64,000 nucleotides of DNA from CAUTYU01 sp963545205 (lineage in GTDB: Bacteria; Desulfobacterota; Desulfovibrionia; Desulfovibrionales; Desulfomicrobiaceae). Of this stretch, positions 50,765 to 59,661 are shown piece after piece; positions within the stretch are counted from its first letter, which is position 1; every line of letters starts with the position of its first letter. The translations under genes and the position numbers were made by a program. Under the pieces are notes generated by a model that was not told the origin of the DNA, did not search any database, and saw only the letters and a list, made by a program, of their open reading frames with translations. The stretch spans positions 186,001 through 250,000 of the forward strand of contig CAUUHW010000002.1 of NCBI GenBank assembly GCA_963545205.1, read 5' to 3'.

Positions 50765-52020
50765 GTCCGCTTGTCCTCAATTGATTTAATCTTGAGCGGA
50801 AGCGTTCCCGGAGCCAGAATCCTGATAATCGGCCGGATTTTGATTTTTTCCCGGAACTCATGCTTGATCTCTTCTTCCCGCTTAAAAGAGCTGGCTTCCA
50901 GAAACAGCGTCATTTCATCAATACCGCCGGGATTGGTGACCTCAATCTGCCAGCGTTTGATTTCTTCGTATCCGGCAATAAGCTGTTCCACCTGATGCGG
51001 ATAAACAAACATGCCCTTGATGCGCGCCGTGGTATCCACCCGGCCGACAATATTGCCCAGACGGGGGGAAGTGCGGCCACAGGCACAGAGAGTACGCTGG
51101 ATATAGCCCAGATCACCGGTTGCCAGCCGAATAAGCGGATAGGTCTTGTTAAAAGAGGTAATGACGATTTCCCCGACATCACCGTCTTTGAGCGGGATTC
51201 CGGTATCCGGGTGGCAGATTTCCACATACACGCGGTTGCCGATATGCAGGCCGCTTTTATGAAAACATTCGTATCCGATACAGCCGACATCCGCTGTGCC
51301 GTATCCCTGCCGTAAAATAAGATCAAACTTCTTTTCCAGTGTGGAGCGCATCTTTTCGGAAAACTTTTCTCCGGTAACAAAAGCGACTTCCAGATACAGG
51401 TCCTTGCGCAGATTCAGTCCGCGCTCTTCCGCTTTCTGGGCCAGATGCATAAGATAGCTGGGCGTTCCGACATAACCTGTCACCCGCAGTTTTTGCATAA
51501 TATCAAGCTGGGTGTTTGTATTTCCGGGGCCAGCCGGCATAACCGAACAGTTCAGGTTGCGCAGGGGCTCTTCAAACATCAGTCCGGCCGGGGTCATGTG
51601 GTAATTAAAGGTAATCTGGGTGATATCACCGGGACGAAATCCAACCGCGTAAAAGCCCTCTGTCCACCCCCAGTAATCATTTTCACGGTCTTCCGGGTCA
51701 AAAATCGGGCCGGGAGAAAGAAAAATCCGTTTCAGTTCACCAAGATCCTTGGTCAACAGTCCCCCCAGACGAGGCCCCATTGACTGCAAAAAGATAAGTT
51801 CCTTTTTTTTCAGGATTGGAATATGTTTCAAATCGGATAATTTTTTGAAATTATCCAGAGAAAACTGGGCGCGGTCAAAACGCTTTTTTACGTCTTCAGA
51901 GTACCGGTACGCATAACTCAAAAGCTCTTTCAACTGAATCTGATAAAATTTGGCGCGTTCAGATTCGTCCAACACTTCACGCCGACTGTAAATTCCTTCG
52001 GTTCGGTCTTTGCGGGTCAT
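50755..52020 (-). CDS. Phenylacetate-CoA ligase-like AMP-forming enzyme
   Basis: The 421-residue protein belongs to the PaaK group: YGTADVGCIGYEC, GDVGEIVITSFN, LIRLATGDLG, RLGNIVGRVDTTARIKGMFV, and the C-terminal lobe ending LPLKIKSIEDKRTW. The N-terminal Ser/Gly phosphate loop is not obvious, so the exact substrate and activity are uncertain. In anaerobes such genes activate aryl acids. The gene is the first of a two-gene unit with chaN. Confidence 0.83.
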   Translation of the reverse strand: MTRKDRTEGIYSRREVLDESERAKFYQIQLKELLSYAYRYSEDVKKRFDRAQFSLDNFKKLSDLKHIPILKKKELIFLQSMGPRLGGLLTKDLGELKRIFLSPGPIFDPEDRENDYWGWTEGFYAVGFRPGDITQITFNYHMTPAGLMFEEPLRNLNCSVMPAGPGNTNTQLDIMQKLRVTGYVGTPSYLMHLAQKAEERGLNLRKDLYLEVAFVTGEKFSEKMRSTLEKKFDLILRQGYGTADVGCIGYECFHKSGLHIGNRVYVEICHPDTGIPLKDGDVGEIVITSFNKTYPLIRLATGDLGYIQRTLCACGRTSPRLGNIVGRVDTTARIKGMFVYPHQVEQLIAGYEEIKRWQIEVTNPGGIDEMTLFLEASSFKREEEIKHEFREKIKIRPIIRILAPGTLPLKIKSIEDKRTWD

Positions 52021-52189
52021 ATTCTCTCCTGCCAGCTGCTTGTCACATATCTAAAAGACCGCCCTGTAAACCGGGCGATTTTACAAGACTTAAAAAGGTG
52101 AGGATATGGAAATTTTTCCAAAATGGCAACACATCTGACTTTGACAATATGACAAAAAACAAGTTGCGCGCAAGAAAATATGAAGCTAT

Positions 52190-53206
52190 ATGCTACTGAA
52201 AATTACCTGTGTAAAGTCAAAGGATATGGACAATTTTTTTCAAGCATATAAGGACCACATCACCCAGGTGGGGGTGTTCAGCCCTCATGATATGCCGGTT
52301 CAGGGATACCTTACCGGCCTGCGCATGGAAGTTGCCCCTCAAAAAGGGCATGGCTGGGCAGAAATGCTACGCCTTGACAGTGGACTGGGCGTTGGTCTCT
52401 GCAATTATCGCCTGAAAAGCATGCTGAAAGGAACCCTCCCTCATTTGCGGCTCCCCTTCCACTTCAATATGCTGTTGTCCGGTTCCTTTTATTTTCAAGT
52501 CGGCTCTCAACACCCTCAAATCATCACACCAGGCGGTGTCTGGTGTTCCCGTGGTCTGTACGAAAATGTTTCTTTCTCCCATCCTGGCGATACGAAACTG
52601 TGCGGGATTTCCTTTCTGCTGCCGGACAATCTGATTGAACACTGGCTGGGAACAGCCTGTTGCCGAAGCCACAGTCTGGAAATATTGGCCCCCAAAAAAA
52701 ACGGAACCTTCTTTCCCTTTACCCGGGCTCCAATAAAATTAAACCAGATACTGCGCACTGCTCATGAACTGTTTCATACAGAACGTCTGAGTATCTGCGG
52801 GAAACTGGATTTTGAATCCCTGTGTTTGAAACTCCTGTCCCTGATACTTTCCCAGCCTGACAGCCAGGACAGTTCCTGCAGGTCGCAAAAGATAAAAAGG
52901 GCGGTAGACCAGGCGGTTGATATTTTGCAGCAGGAATGGAGCGCGCCGCCAACCATTTCCAGCCTGGCTCAACGGGTAGGCACAAACGAATGTTATCTGA
53001 AAAGCGAATTTCGCGGGCAGCTGGGCCTGTCTATCGGAGAATATGTACGCCAGCAGCGTATGGCCAGGGCACTTGAATGTATCGAGTCAGGCAACACCAT
53101 TCTGGAGACCGCCCTGTATGTCGGATATTCCAACCCCAGCCATTTTACCTCGGCCTTCAAAAAATTTTACGGGCATACCCCTTCGTATTACGCCGCCCGG
53201 CCCTAG
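52190..53206 (+). CDS. AraC family transcriptional regulator
   Basis: The 338-residue protein has a variable N-terminal half and a C-terminal double helix-turn-helix: ISSLAQRVGTNECYLKSEF and ILETALYVGYSNPSHFTSAF, ending KKFYGHTPSYY. The layout recalls PchR-like regulators, but the inducer cannot be told. ATG 52190 or ATG 52226 may be the start; the second has AAGGAT too close for an ideal site. It is divergent from the paaK-like gene, which it may regulate. Confidence 0.85.
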   Translation: MLLKITCVKSKDMDNFFQAYKDHITQVGVFSPHDMPVQGYLTGLRMEVAPQKGHGWAEMLRLDSGLGVGLCNYRLKSMLKGTLPHLRLPFHFNMLLSGSFYFQVGSQHPQIITPGGVWCSRGLYENVSFSHPGDTKLCGISFLLPDNLIEHWLGTACCRSHSLEILAPKKNGTFFPFTRAPIKLNQILRTAHELFHTERLSICGKLDFESLCLKLLSLILSQPDSQDSSCRSQKIKRAVDQAVDILQQEWSAPPTISSLAQRVGTNECYLKSEFRGQLGLSIGEYVRQQRMARALECIESGNTILETALYVGYSNPSHFTSAFKKFYGHTPSYYAARP

Positions 53207-53224
53207 AAAACAAAAAAATGCTTA

Positions 53225-55084
53225 TTATCCGGCCTGTACTGGTTGTAAGGCCCGAAAAGAATTGACAACCGCCAGCAGGGTCACGCCAACATCGGCAAAA
53301 ACAGCGGCCCACATGGAAACAAACCCCACACAGGCCAGACCAAGTACAACACCTTTCACGCCCAGGGCAAACACGATATTCTGTCTGGCAATACGCAAGG
53401 TCTTGCGGGCAATGCCAATGGCCTGTGGGATTTTTTTCAGCTCGTCTGACAAAAGCACAATATCAGCAGCCTCAATAGCTGCGGCCGAACCCAAACCGCC
53501 CATAGCCACTCCGACATCAGCCCTGGCCATAGCCACTCCGACATCAGCCCTGGCCAGAGCCGGAGCGTCATTGATGCCGTCACCGACAAACACCAGTTTT
53601 TCTTCCGGACACAGCAGGTGTTCCACTTCCAGGACCTTGTCTGTTGGCAGCAGCTCACTTTTAACCTCATCAAGCCCCAACGCGGCCCCAAGCTCAAGAG
53701 CCGGCGCGCGCCGGTCTCCGGTCAGCAGAACCAGCCGCCCAACACCCAGATGCCGCAAATCGTTCATAACGGCTGCGGCATCGGACTTGACCTCGTCCAC
53801 AACCTGAAAAGAACCGGCATAACAACCGTTAACGGCGATATGCACTCCTTCTTCTGATTCTGAACCAGCAACGCCCTCATCAGCCAATAAACGGCTGTTT
53901 CCAACCAGCACCCTATGACCGTCAATAGTGGCCCGAATACCGAATCCGGCCAGTTCTTCAATTTTTTCAATCCGCTCGGCGCGCAGTTCCTGTTGGCAAT
54001 ATTCCCGCAGGGCCACACCAACTGGATGATCGGAATAATACTCGGCCAAAGCAGCCAGTTCACTCAGTTCAGCGGGGACAAAACCAGAGGCCGGATGCAG
54101 GCTCCGCACACTCAACAGCCCCTTGGTCAGCGTGCCGGTTTTATCAAAAACACAGGTTGTTGCCTTGGCCAGTACTTCCAGATAGCTGCCGCCCTTCATC
54201 AGGATTCCCTGTCTGGACGCGCTTCCGATACCGCCAAAAAAGGTCAGGGGCACGGAAATAACCAGGGCGCAGGGGCAGGAAACAACAAGAAAGGTAAGCG
54301 CCCGGTACACCCAGACCGCAAAATCATATTTTCCGGTCAGCAGCGGCGGCACAATGCCGATAACCAGGGACAGACCGACAACCGCCGGAGTATAGGAGCG
54401 GGCGAAACGAGTAATGAACCTTTCCTGGCGCGATTTTTTTTCTGAAGAATTCTCAACCAGATCAAGAATCTTCTGCACAGTTGAATCGGCAAAAACAGCT
54501 GTAACATCACAAAAGACAGGCGCGCGCAGATTGATTGTGCCGCTTATAAGGTTATCACCCTCAACGCAGGCCACAGGCGCGGATTCTCCGGTCAGGGCCG
54601 CGGTATCAATAAGCGACTGGCCCTGGACCACACGGCATTCAAGCGGGACCTTTTCTCCGGGTTTAATCATAATCCGTTCGCCCGGCTCCACGTTTTCAGG
54701 CAGGACACGCTGCCACTTTCCTTCACGCCAGACATTGGCATAATCCGGGCAGATGTCCATAAGTCCGGCAATGGACTGACGGGACTTGCCCACAGCGTAA
54801 GCCTGACACAGTTCTCCTGTCTGATAGAAAAGCATGACCGCCACGGCCTCATGATACTGCCCAATGGCGATGGCGCCAGCAGTGGCCGCGCTCATCAAAA
54901 AATTTTCGTCCAGGGCATTACCGCGGACAAGGCTTCCAAGCGCGGCCCTGATTACGTCAAGCCCAACAATCAGATAGGCAATCGCCAGCAAGACGAATTT
55001 ATATACAGAAAAATTGTCAGCAACCAAAAAAGAAAACGCGAAAAAACACAGGCTGATGCCAATTTTTACCCACTGCCTTTTCAT
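53225..55084 (-). CDS. Heavy-metal P1B-type ATPase (Zn/Cd/Pb type), with internal duplication
   Basis: From ATG 55082-55084 the 619-residue protein has the CPC membrane motif (SCPCALVIS), DKTGTLTKG (phosphorylated Asp), HP motif SDHPVG, TGES and GDGINDAPAL. Right after GDGINDAPAL the nine residues ARADVGVAM occur twice (27-bp tandem duplication), so the loop before GGLGS is nine residues too long. The N-terminal metal-binding domain is missing and is encoded by the separate HMA gene just upstream. It would export Zn, Cd or Pb if active. A TTG start at 55120 is less likely. Confidence 0.9.
   Translation of the reverse strand: MKRQWVKIGISLCFFAFSFLVADNFSVYKFVLLAIAYLIVGLDVIRAALGSLVRGNALDENFLMSAATAGAIAIGQYHEAVAVMLFYQTGELCQAYAVGKSRQSIAGLMDICPDYANVWREGKWQRVLPENVEPGERIMIKPGEKVPLECRVVQGQSLIDTAALTGESAPVACVEGDNLISGTINLRAPVFCDVTAVFADSTVQKILDLVENSSEKKSRQERFITRFARSYTPAVVGLSLVIGIVPPLLTGKYDFAVWVYRALTFLVVSCPCALVISVPLTFFGGIGSASRQGILMKGGSYLEVLAKATTCVFDKTGTLTKGLLSVRSLHPASGFVPAELSELAALAEYYSDHPVGVALREYCQQELRAERIEKIEELAGFGIRATIDGHRVLVGNSRLLADEGVAGSESEEGVHIAVNGCYAGSFQVVDEVKSDAAAVMNDLRHLGVGRLVLLTGDRRAPALELGAALGLDEVKSELLPTDKVLEVEHLLCPEEKLVFVGDGINDAPALARADVGVAMARADVGVAMGGLGSAAAIEAADIVLLSDELKKIPQAIGIARKTLRIARQNIVFALGVKGVVLGLACVGFVSMWAAVFADVGVTLLAVVNSFRALQPVQAG
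53501..53554 (-). repeat. Perfect 27-bp tandem duplication inside the P1B ATPase gene
   Basis: Bases 53501-53527 and 53528-53554 are identical and in frame, giving ARADVGVAM twice. Identity of the two units at DNA level indicates a recent event or an assembly error. Confidence 0.95.
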
Positions 55085-55098
55085 CCGCCTTGCTCCTG

Positions 55099-55320
55099 TC
55101 AGATCCGCACCAATTCGCAATGCGGCTCGTGCTGTTTGACAACCTTTTCCGCTGCCGCGCCAAGCAGGCTGCCGTCATCTTCATCAGCGTCAATAACCAG
55201 CTTGGTTGTCAAAAAATTAATCCTGGCTGAATGAACTCCGGGCAGAGCCTGAATTCCGTCCTGCATCTTGGCCGCGCAACAGGCGCAGCCCAGATTTTTA
55301 AGCTTGAATGTATGAACCAT
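55099..55320 (-). CDS. Stand-alone heavy-metal-associated (HMA) domain protein
   Basis: The 73-residue protein has the ferredoxin-like HMA fold with a GCACCAAKM metal site (Cys12 and Cys15, plus Cys14), followed by ALPGVHSARINFLTTKLVID. It follows AAGGAG. HMA domains usually form the N-terminus of P1B ATPases; here it is separate and directly precedes the ATPase gene, so it probably acts as its metal chaperone. Confidence 0.88.
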   Translation of the reverse strand: MVHTFKLKNLGCACCAAKMQDGIQALPGVHSARINFLTTKLVIDADEDDGSLLGAAAEKVVKQHEPHCELVRI

Positions 55321-55376
55321 GCTTTTCTCCTTGCGCTCAGAATGGGTACAAAAAGGCTCTTGACAGAGCGGTCAAC

Positions 55377-55751
55377 TTAAAACGAATTTTTTCTTTCCAG
55401 AATATGTTCCAGCCCCTGATCAAAGATATGGCGGACATGATCATCATCAAGGGAATAATACACAACCTTGCCCTCCCGCCGGAATTTCACCAGCCGGGCC
55501 TGCTTCAGGGTACGAAGCTGATGCGAAATCGCGGACTGGCTCATGTTCAGTAAAAAAGCGATATCGCACACGCACATTTCTTCCCGTTCCAAAGCCCATA
55601 AAATACGGATGCGGGTCGAATCGCCAAAGACCTTGAACAGCTCGGCCAGGTCATACAGTTTTTCTTCCTGGGGCATATTCTGTCTGACCTTTTCAATAAT
55701 ATCCTGATGAAGAACCGTGCAGTCGCATTTTTCAATGTCAGAGGGGGGCAT
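55377..55751 (-). CDS. ArsR/SmtB-family metal-sensing repressor
   Basis: The 124-residue winged-helix protein has an N-terminal CDC pair (Cys9, Cys11), the alpha-3 metal motif EMCVCDIA (Cys60, Cys62), the DNA helix SQSAISHQLRTLK, and an alpha-5 segment DDDHVRHIFDQGLEHILE (102-119) with the Asp/His/His/Glu pattern. This combination fits CadC/CmtR/ZiaR-type sensors of Zn, Cd or Pb rather than arsenic. It heads the operon arsR-HMA-ATPase and has its own operator. Confidence 0.9.
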   Translation of the reverse strand: MPPSDIEKCDCTVLHQDIIEKVRQNMPQEEKLYDLAELFKVFGDSTRIRILWALEREEMCVCDIAFLLNMSQSAISHQLRTLKQARLVKFRREGKVVYYSLDDDHVRHIFDQGLEHILERKNSF

Positions 55752-55764
55752 GCTTCACTCCTAT

Positions 55765-55784
55765 ATATGAGCAAATGTTCATGT
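55765..55784 (-). promoter_or_regulatory. Operator-like inverted repeat for the ArsR protein
   Basis: ATATGAGCA AA TGTTCATGT is an imperfect palindrome (seven of nine pairs) with the TGA(A/G)CA half-site typical of SmtB/ArsR operators. It lies just downstream of the promoter and 14 bases before the arsR start. Confidence 0.6.
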
Positions 55785-55787
55785 GAA

Positions 55788-55816
55788 TAAATATGGAAAT
55801 CTGAAAAAAGAGTCAA
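55788..55816 (-). promoter_or_regulatory. Promoter of the arsR-HMA-ATPase operon
   Basis: TTGACT (55811-55816), 17 bases, TATTTA (55788-55793) on the minus strand. The operator begins four bases beyond the -10. Confidence 0.55.
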
Positions 55817-56104
55817 CCTGTTTTATTTTTGATTGTTGATTTTTGATTGGCGCTTCGCTGATTATTGATGGGTACCGCGTTTTTTCAAGCCAGAATCAGG
55901 AGTTCCCATCAGACTGCGTACTGATGAAATCAGTCAGCGTAAGCAAATTTTTTGACAGAAACACGAAAAAAAACCGTAAACGGAGCGTTGGAGGACATAT
56001 CTTTCCTGGACTGCAAAAAAAAAGGATGTTTCATTGAGAGTTCGCTGATTGTTGAGTTCCGGGTGCTGCCTTCCTGCAAAAATCCAGCTTCAAAAACCAG
56101 AAAT
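55817..56104. other. Gap with dispersed words and A-runs, no gene seen
   Basis: The region between the arsR promoter and the end of the ABC ATPase gene holds TTTTTGATTGTTGATTTTTG and GATTGGCGCTTCGCTGATT words, runs of eight and nine A, and GAAATTCAGG near the ABC gene end. No reading frame in it looks like a gene. Confidence 0.5.
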
Positions 56105-57646
56105 TCAGGATTGTTCTTCCTGCAATCCGGCCATAAGCGGGCCGATACGGCCTGGAGTGGTTTCATCTTCCACCGGCAGGACAGCCAGAATCCGGCCCCG
56201 GTACATCACGGCGATCCTGTCGGCTAACTGAAGCGCCTCGTTCAGGTCGCCGGTAACGAGCAGCACGCCGGCCATTTCCCGCACTTCCAGCAACCGCTTC
56301 CAGACCTCTTCCGTCGCAGCGACATCCAGTCCCTGCGAAGGCTGCTCAGCCACAATCAGTACGGGTTCACGAAACAGCTCACGCGCGAGTACGGTTTTTT
56401 GCAGGTTGCCTCCGGAAAGCTGCCAAGCCAGGGCTGTGATTTTTGGCGGGCGAATATCAAATCTTTTGATCAGGTCACGGGCCTTGTCCGCGGCCTTTTT
56501 CTTGTCCAGCAGCGGACCAAAGACAAAACCCTTGCGGGTCGTGAGCAGCAGATTGTCCACCAGATTGTGATTTTTAAGCGTGGCCAGCCCAAGACGGTCT
56601 TCAGGGATATAGGAAAGTGAACGCTTCCATGTTGATTCGGCAAAAAATTTCCGCCACGGCTTTTTACTGATAAACACAGTATTGACCGGAGGCTTACGCA
56701 ATCCACAAATGGCCTCAACAAGAGCCTTCTGGCCATTGCCGGCTACGCCAACCACGGCCAGCACTTCGCCCTGCCGGACAGTCAGGTTGACGTCTTCAAG
56801 CCCCATGCCGGTAAGATGTTCAACCCGAAGCACCTCTTCACCGACTGGAACAACCGGACGGTTGATTTCCAGCAGCACTTCCCTGCCAACCATGCGCCGG
56901 GCCAGATCCGCCTTGGAGGAGACTGAATCAGGATCAATCTCCCCCTCAATGCGCCCCCGCCGTAAAATGGCAATTTCATCGGCCAGGGTAATCACTTCCT
57001 CCAGCTTGTGGCTGATAAACACAATAGCCTTGCCCTGGTCAGCCATCTTCCACAGGGCTTCAAAAAGCCTGGAGCTTTCTTCCGGTGTCAGAACCGCTGT
57101 TGGTTCGTCAAAAATAAGAACCCTGGACTTGCGGTACAAGATCTTCAAAATTTCGACCCGCTGTTTTTCGCCCATGGACAGGTCACACACACGCGCAGCG
57201 GGATCAACATCCAAGCCGTACTGCTGCGCAATGCCCTCAACCCGGGCTTCCATTTCTCTTGGGCGGACAAAAAATCCCCCCTCCTGGCCCAGCAGAACAT
57301 TCTGGGCCACGGTCATGGACGGCACAAGCATAAAATGCTGATAGACCATACCAATCCCCGCGTTCAGCGCGTCTTTGGGACTGGCAAAGGCCACCTTGCG
57401 CCCACCAACCTCGATATACCCTTCATCAGGTTGATAGCGGCCGGAGAGCATGCTCATCATCGTGGATTTACCGGCCCCGTTTTCGCCCAGCAGGGCCTTG
57501 ATCCGGCCCGGATAAATACTCAGATTGATATGGTCGTTGGCCACGACCTTGCCAAAGTGCTTGGTCAGCTCAACCAGGCGGACGATCGGATCCATACCAA
57601 ACCGTTCTGAAGCGGTCTGAGTCCGGGAAGCAAGGTTATCGCTCAC
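56105..57646 (-). CDS. Nucleoside-type ABC importer ATPase (double NBD)
   Basis: The 513-residue protein has two ATPase domains. The first has Walker A GENGAGKST, signature LSMGEKQRVEI and IFDEPTAVL. The second has a degenerate Walker A GVAGNGQKA, an intact signature LSGGNLQK and AEQPSQGLDV. This double layout is that of sugar (CUT2) and nucleoside (NupA/YufO) importers. It is co-transcribed with the BMP binding protein and two permeases. Confidence 0.92.
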   Translation of the reverse strand: MSDNLASRTQTASERFGMDPIVRLVELTKHFGKVVANDHINLSIYPGRIKALLGENGAGKSTMMSMLSGRYQPDEGYIEVGGRKVAFASPKDALNAGIGMVYQHFMLVPSMTVAQNVLLGQEGGFFVRPREMEARVEGIAQQYGLDVDPAARVCDLSMGEKQRVEILKILYRKSRVLIFDEPTAVLTPEESSRLFEALWKMADQGKAIVFISHKLEEVITLADEIAILRRGRIEGEIDPDSVSSKADLARRMVGREVLLEINRPVVPVGEEVLRVEHLTGMGLEDVNLTVRQGEVLAVVGVAGNGQKALVEAICGLRKPPVNTVFISKKPWRKFFAESTWKRSLSYIPEDRLGLATLKNHNLVDNLLLTTRKGFVFGPLLDKKKAADKARDLIKRFDIRPPKITALAWQLSGGNLQKTVLARELFREPVLIVAEQPSQGLDVAATEEVWKRLLEVREMAGVLLVTGDLNEALQLADRIAVMYRGRILAVLPVEDETTPGRIGPLMAGLQEEQS

Positions 57647-57651
57647 GCCTA

Positions 57652-58569
57652 CTAACCCTCCGGTTCAATATTGGTTCCAAGAGCTGCCGGAGCCTGCGCT
57701 CCCCGCCCCCTGAAGGCTGAAAGGATTAGCACCATGATGGTCAGGACGTAAGGCAGCATGAGCAGCAGGGAAGACGGCAGATTGGTGCCCGAAGCCTGCA
57801 GGCGAAGCTGAAAGGCCATAACTCCGCCGAACAGATAGGCTCCAACCACGGCCCGACCGGGTTTCCAGAACGCGAAAATAACCAGGGCCACGGCAATCCA
57901 GCCCCGGCCGCCAGAAAGCCCGTTTGTCCACAGATGGGTATAGGCTAGAGAAAGATAGGCTCCGCCCATGCCGATAAGAAATCCGCCCGATGCGGCAGCC
58001 AGATAACGCAGCCGAACCGGTTTCAAACCCGCTGCTGCCGCTGCCCGCGGATATTCACCAGTAGCGATAACCCCAAGGCCCAGGCTGGTGCGGTGAAAGA
58101 AAAACCAGAAAACAAACGGCGCACAATACGAAACATAGACCAAGGGGTCCTGACGGAAAAAGATATCACCCAGCACGGGAATCTGAGCCAGCAGCGGAAA
58201 AGCAAACTTGCCAAATCCGGGAGCGGACAGACCAATAAAGGGCGTACCAAGAAAGGTGGTCAGCCCCAAGCCCAAAATGGTCAGAGCCAGACCGGAAACA
58301 ACCTGATTTCCGAGACAGGTAATGCAGACCAGGCCATGCACAAGACTCAGCAACATGCCGGCCAGACCGCCGGCCGCAAATCCCAGCCAGGGCGAACCAG
58401 TGGAGAGCGCGGTCACAAAGGCCGCCAGCGCGGCCACACTCATCATGCCTTCCACGCCAAGATTCAAAATGCCGCCCTTTTCAGTAAACATCTCGCCCAG
58501 AGTGGCAAACAGAATGGGCGTGCCGGATTGTACAGTGGCCGCCAAAAGAGGAATGAGCAGTTCGGTCAT
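57652..58569 (-). CDS. ABC importer permease (BMP family, second)
   Basis: The 305-residue protein has about eight to nine membrane helices with the BPD_transp_2 pattern: ATLGEMFTEKGGILNLGVEG and GLSGGRGWIAVALVIFAFW. It forms half of the membrane channel. It lies 5 bases from the ATPase gene and 3 from the other permease. Confidence 0.9.
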   Translation of the reverse strand: MTELLIPLLAATVQSGTPILFATLGEMFTEKGGILNLGVEGMMSVAALAAFVTALSTGSPWLGFAAGGLAGMLLSLVHGLVCITCLGNQVVSGLALTILGLGLTTFLGTPFIGLSAPGFGKFAFPLLAQIPVLGDIFFRQDPLVYVSYCAPFVFWFFFHRTSLGLGVIATGEYPRAAAAAGLKPVRLRYLAAASGGFLIGMGGAYLSLAYTHLWTNGLSGGRGWIAVALVIFAFWKPGRAVVGAYLFGGVMAFQLRLQASGTNLPSSLLLMLPYVLTIMVLILSAFRGRGAQAPAALGTNIEPEG

Positions 58570-58572
58570 GTC

Positions 58573-59652
58573 CTACGCCCCCCGCCCTGAGCCAGTGCTT
58601 CGCTCCAGTCCGTACACCACAAAAAACTGTCCGGCCAGCACGGAAAGCAGAATGACGCCTTCCATGATTTCGCCAAAGGCGGCCGGAATCTGCATTTTGA
58701 GCTGCATGTTTTCCACGCCCACCCGCAAGGCCGCCAGCAAAAAAGCCGCCAGACCGATATTTTTCGGTTCAAGCCGGGCCAGCCAGGCCACGACAATAGC
58801 CGTGTACCCGTACCCAACCATGAGACTGGACTGCAGCCGGCCAAGAATAGCGGAAGTCTCAATGGCTCCGGCCCAGCCGGCCAACCCGCCGGACACGCAC
58901 ATTACAAAGATAACCAGAAAACCATACGGCATTCCGGCATACCGCGCCATGCGGGAACCTTCACCGCTGGCCTTGAGTTCAAAGCCCATGCGCGTAAAAC
59001 GCATAAAGGCCCAGAGCAGGGTGCCGATAGCGGCGCAAAAAACAATGCCCCAGTGATAACGGGTTCCGGCGATACCGGCAATAATACCGCCATCAGAAAA
59101 TTCAACGGTCATGGGAAAACCAAAACTGGAAGGATCACGCCAGACACCAAAAACAAGGTATTCCAGCAGCAAGATGGCAATATAGTTAAGCATCAGGGTC
59201 GAAATGATTTCATTGACGTACAGCCTGAGGCGCAAAAAGGCCGGAATAAAGGCCCACAGACCGCCAGAAATAAAGGCCATACAAAACATCAGCGGGAGCT
59301 GACCATACCAGGGGAGAGCTGGAAACGTCAGCGCCATCCATGTCGCGCCAATGGCCCCCAGCGCGAACTGCCCCTCGGCTCCGATATTCCAGATCTGCAT
59401 CCGAAAGGCCACTGCCACGCCAAGAGAACACATGAAAAGAGGCACGGCTTTTAACAGTGTGCCCTGAAAGGCAAAGGCACTGCCAAACGCCCCTGTCCAC
59501 AGAAGAACAAGGCCGTCACAGGCACTTTTTCCCTGTCCTTCCAGCAACAGGCCGCTGATGAAAAAAGAAAAGAGCAGAGCGCCCACGAAAACAATCGGGG
59601 CGCCCCACTTCAAGGGTTCATCACGCTTTTTAAGCTTGAATCCGGTTTTCAT
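58573..59652 (-). CDS. ABC importer permease (BMP family, first)
   Basis: The 359-residue protein has about ten membrane helices and the conserved MQIWNIGAEGQFALGAIG segment of the family's cytoplasmic coupling region. It pairs with the 305-residue permease. It lies 9 bases behind the binding-protein gene. Confidence 0.9.
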   Translation of the reverse strand: MKTGFKLKKRDEPLKWGAPIVFVGALLFSFFISGLLLEGQGKSACDGLVLLWTGAFGSAFAFQGTLLKAVPLFMCSLGVAVAFRMQIWNIGAEGQFALGAIGATWMALTFPALPWYGQLPLMFCMAFISGGLWAFIPAFLRLRLYVNEIISTLMLNYIAILLLEYLVFGVWRDPSSFGFPMTVEFSDGGIIAGIAGTRYHWGIVFCAAIGTLLWAFMRFTRMGFELKASGEGSRMARYAGMPYGFLVIFVMCVSGGLAGWAGAIETSAILGRLQSSLMVGYGYTAIVVAWLARLEPKNIGLAAFLLAALRVGVENMQLKMQIPAAFGEIMEGVILLSVLAGQFFVVYGLERSTGSGRGA

Positions 59653-59661
59653 TCCGAGTGT

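Noticed and set aside
52141..52189. TTGACA promoter for the AraC gene at 52141
   Set aside because: No acceptable -10 at 16-18 bases; the next AT-rich hexamer would lie on the start codon.
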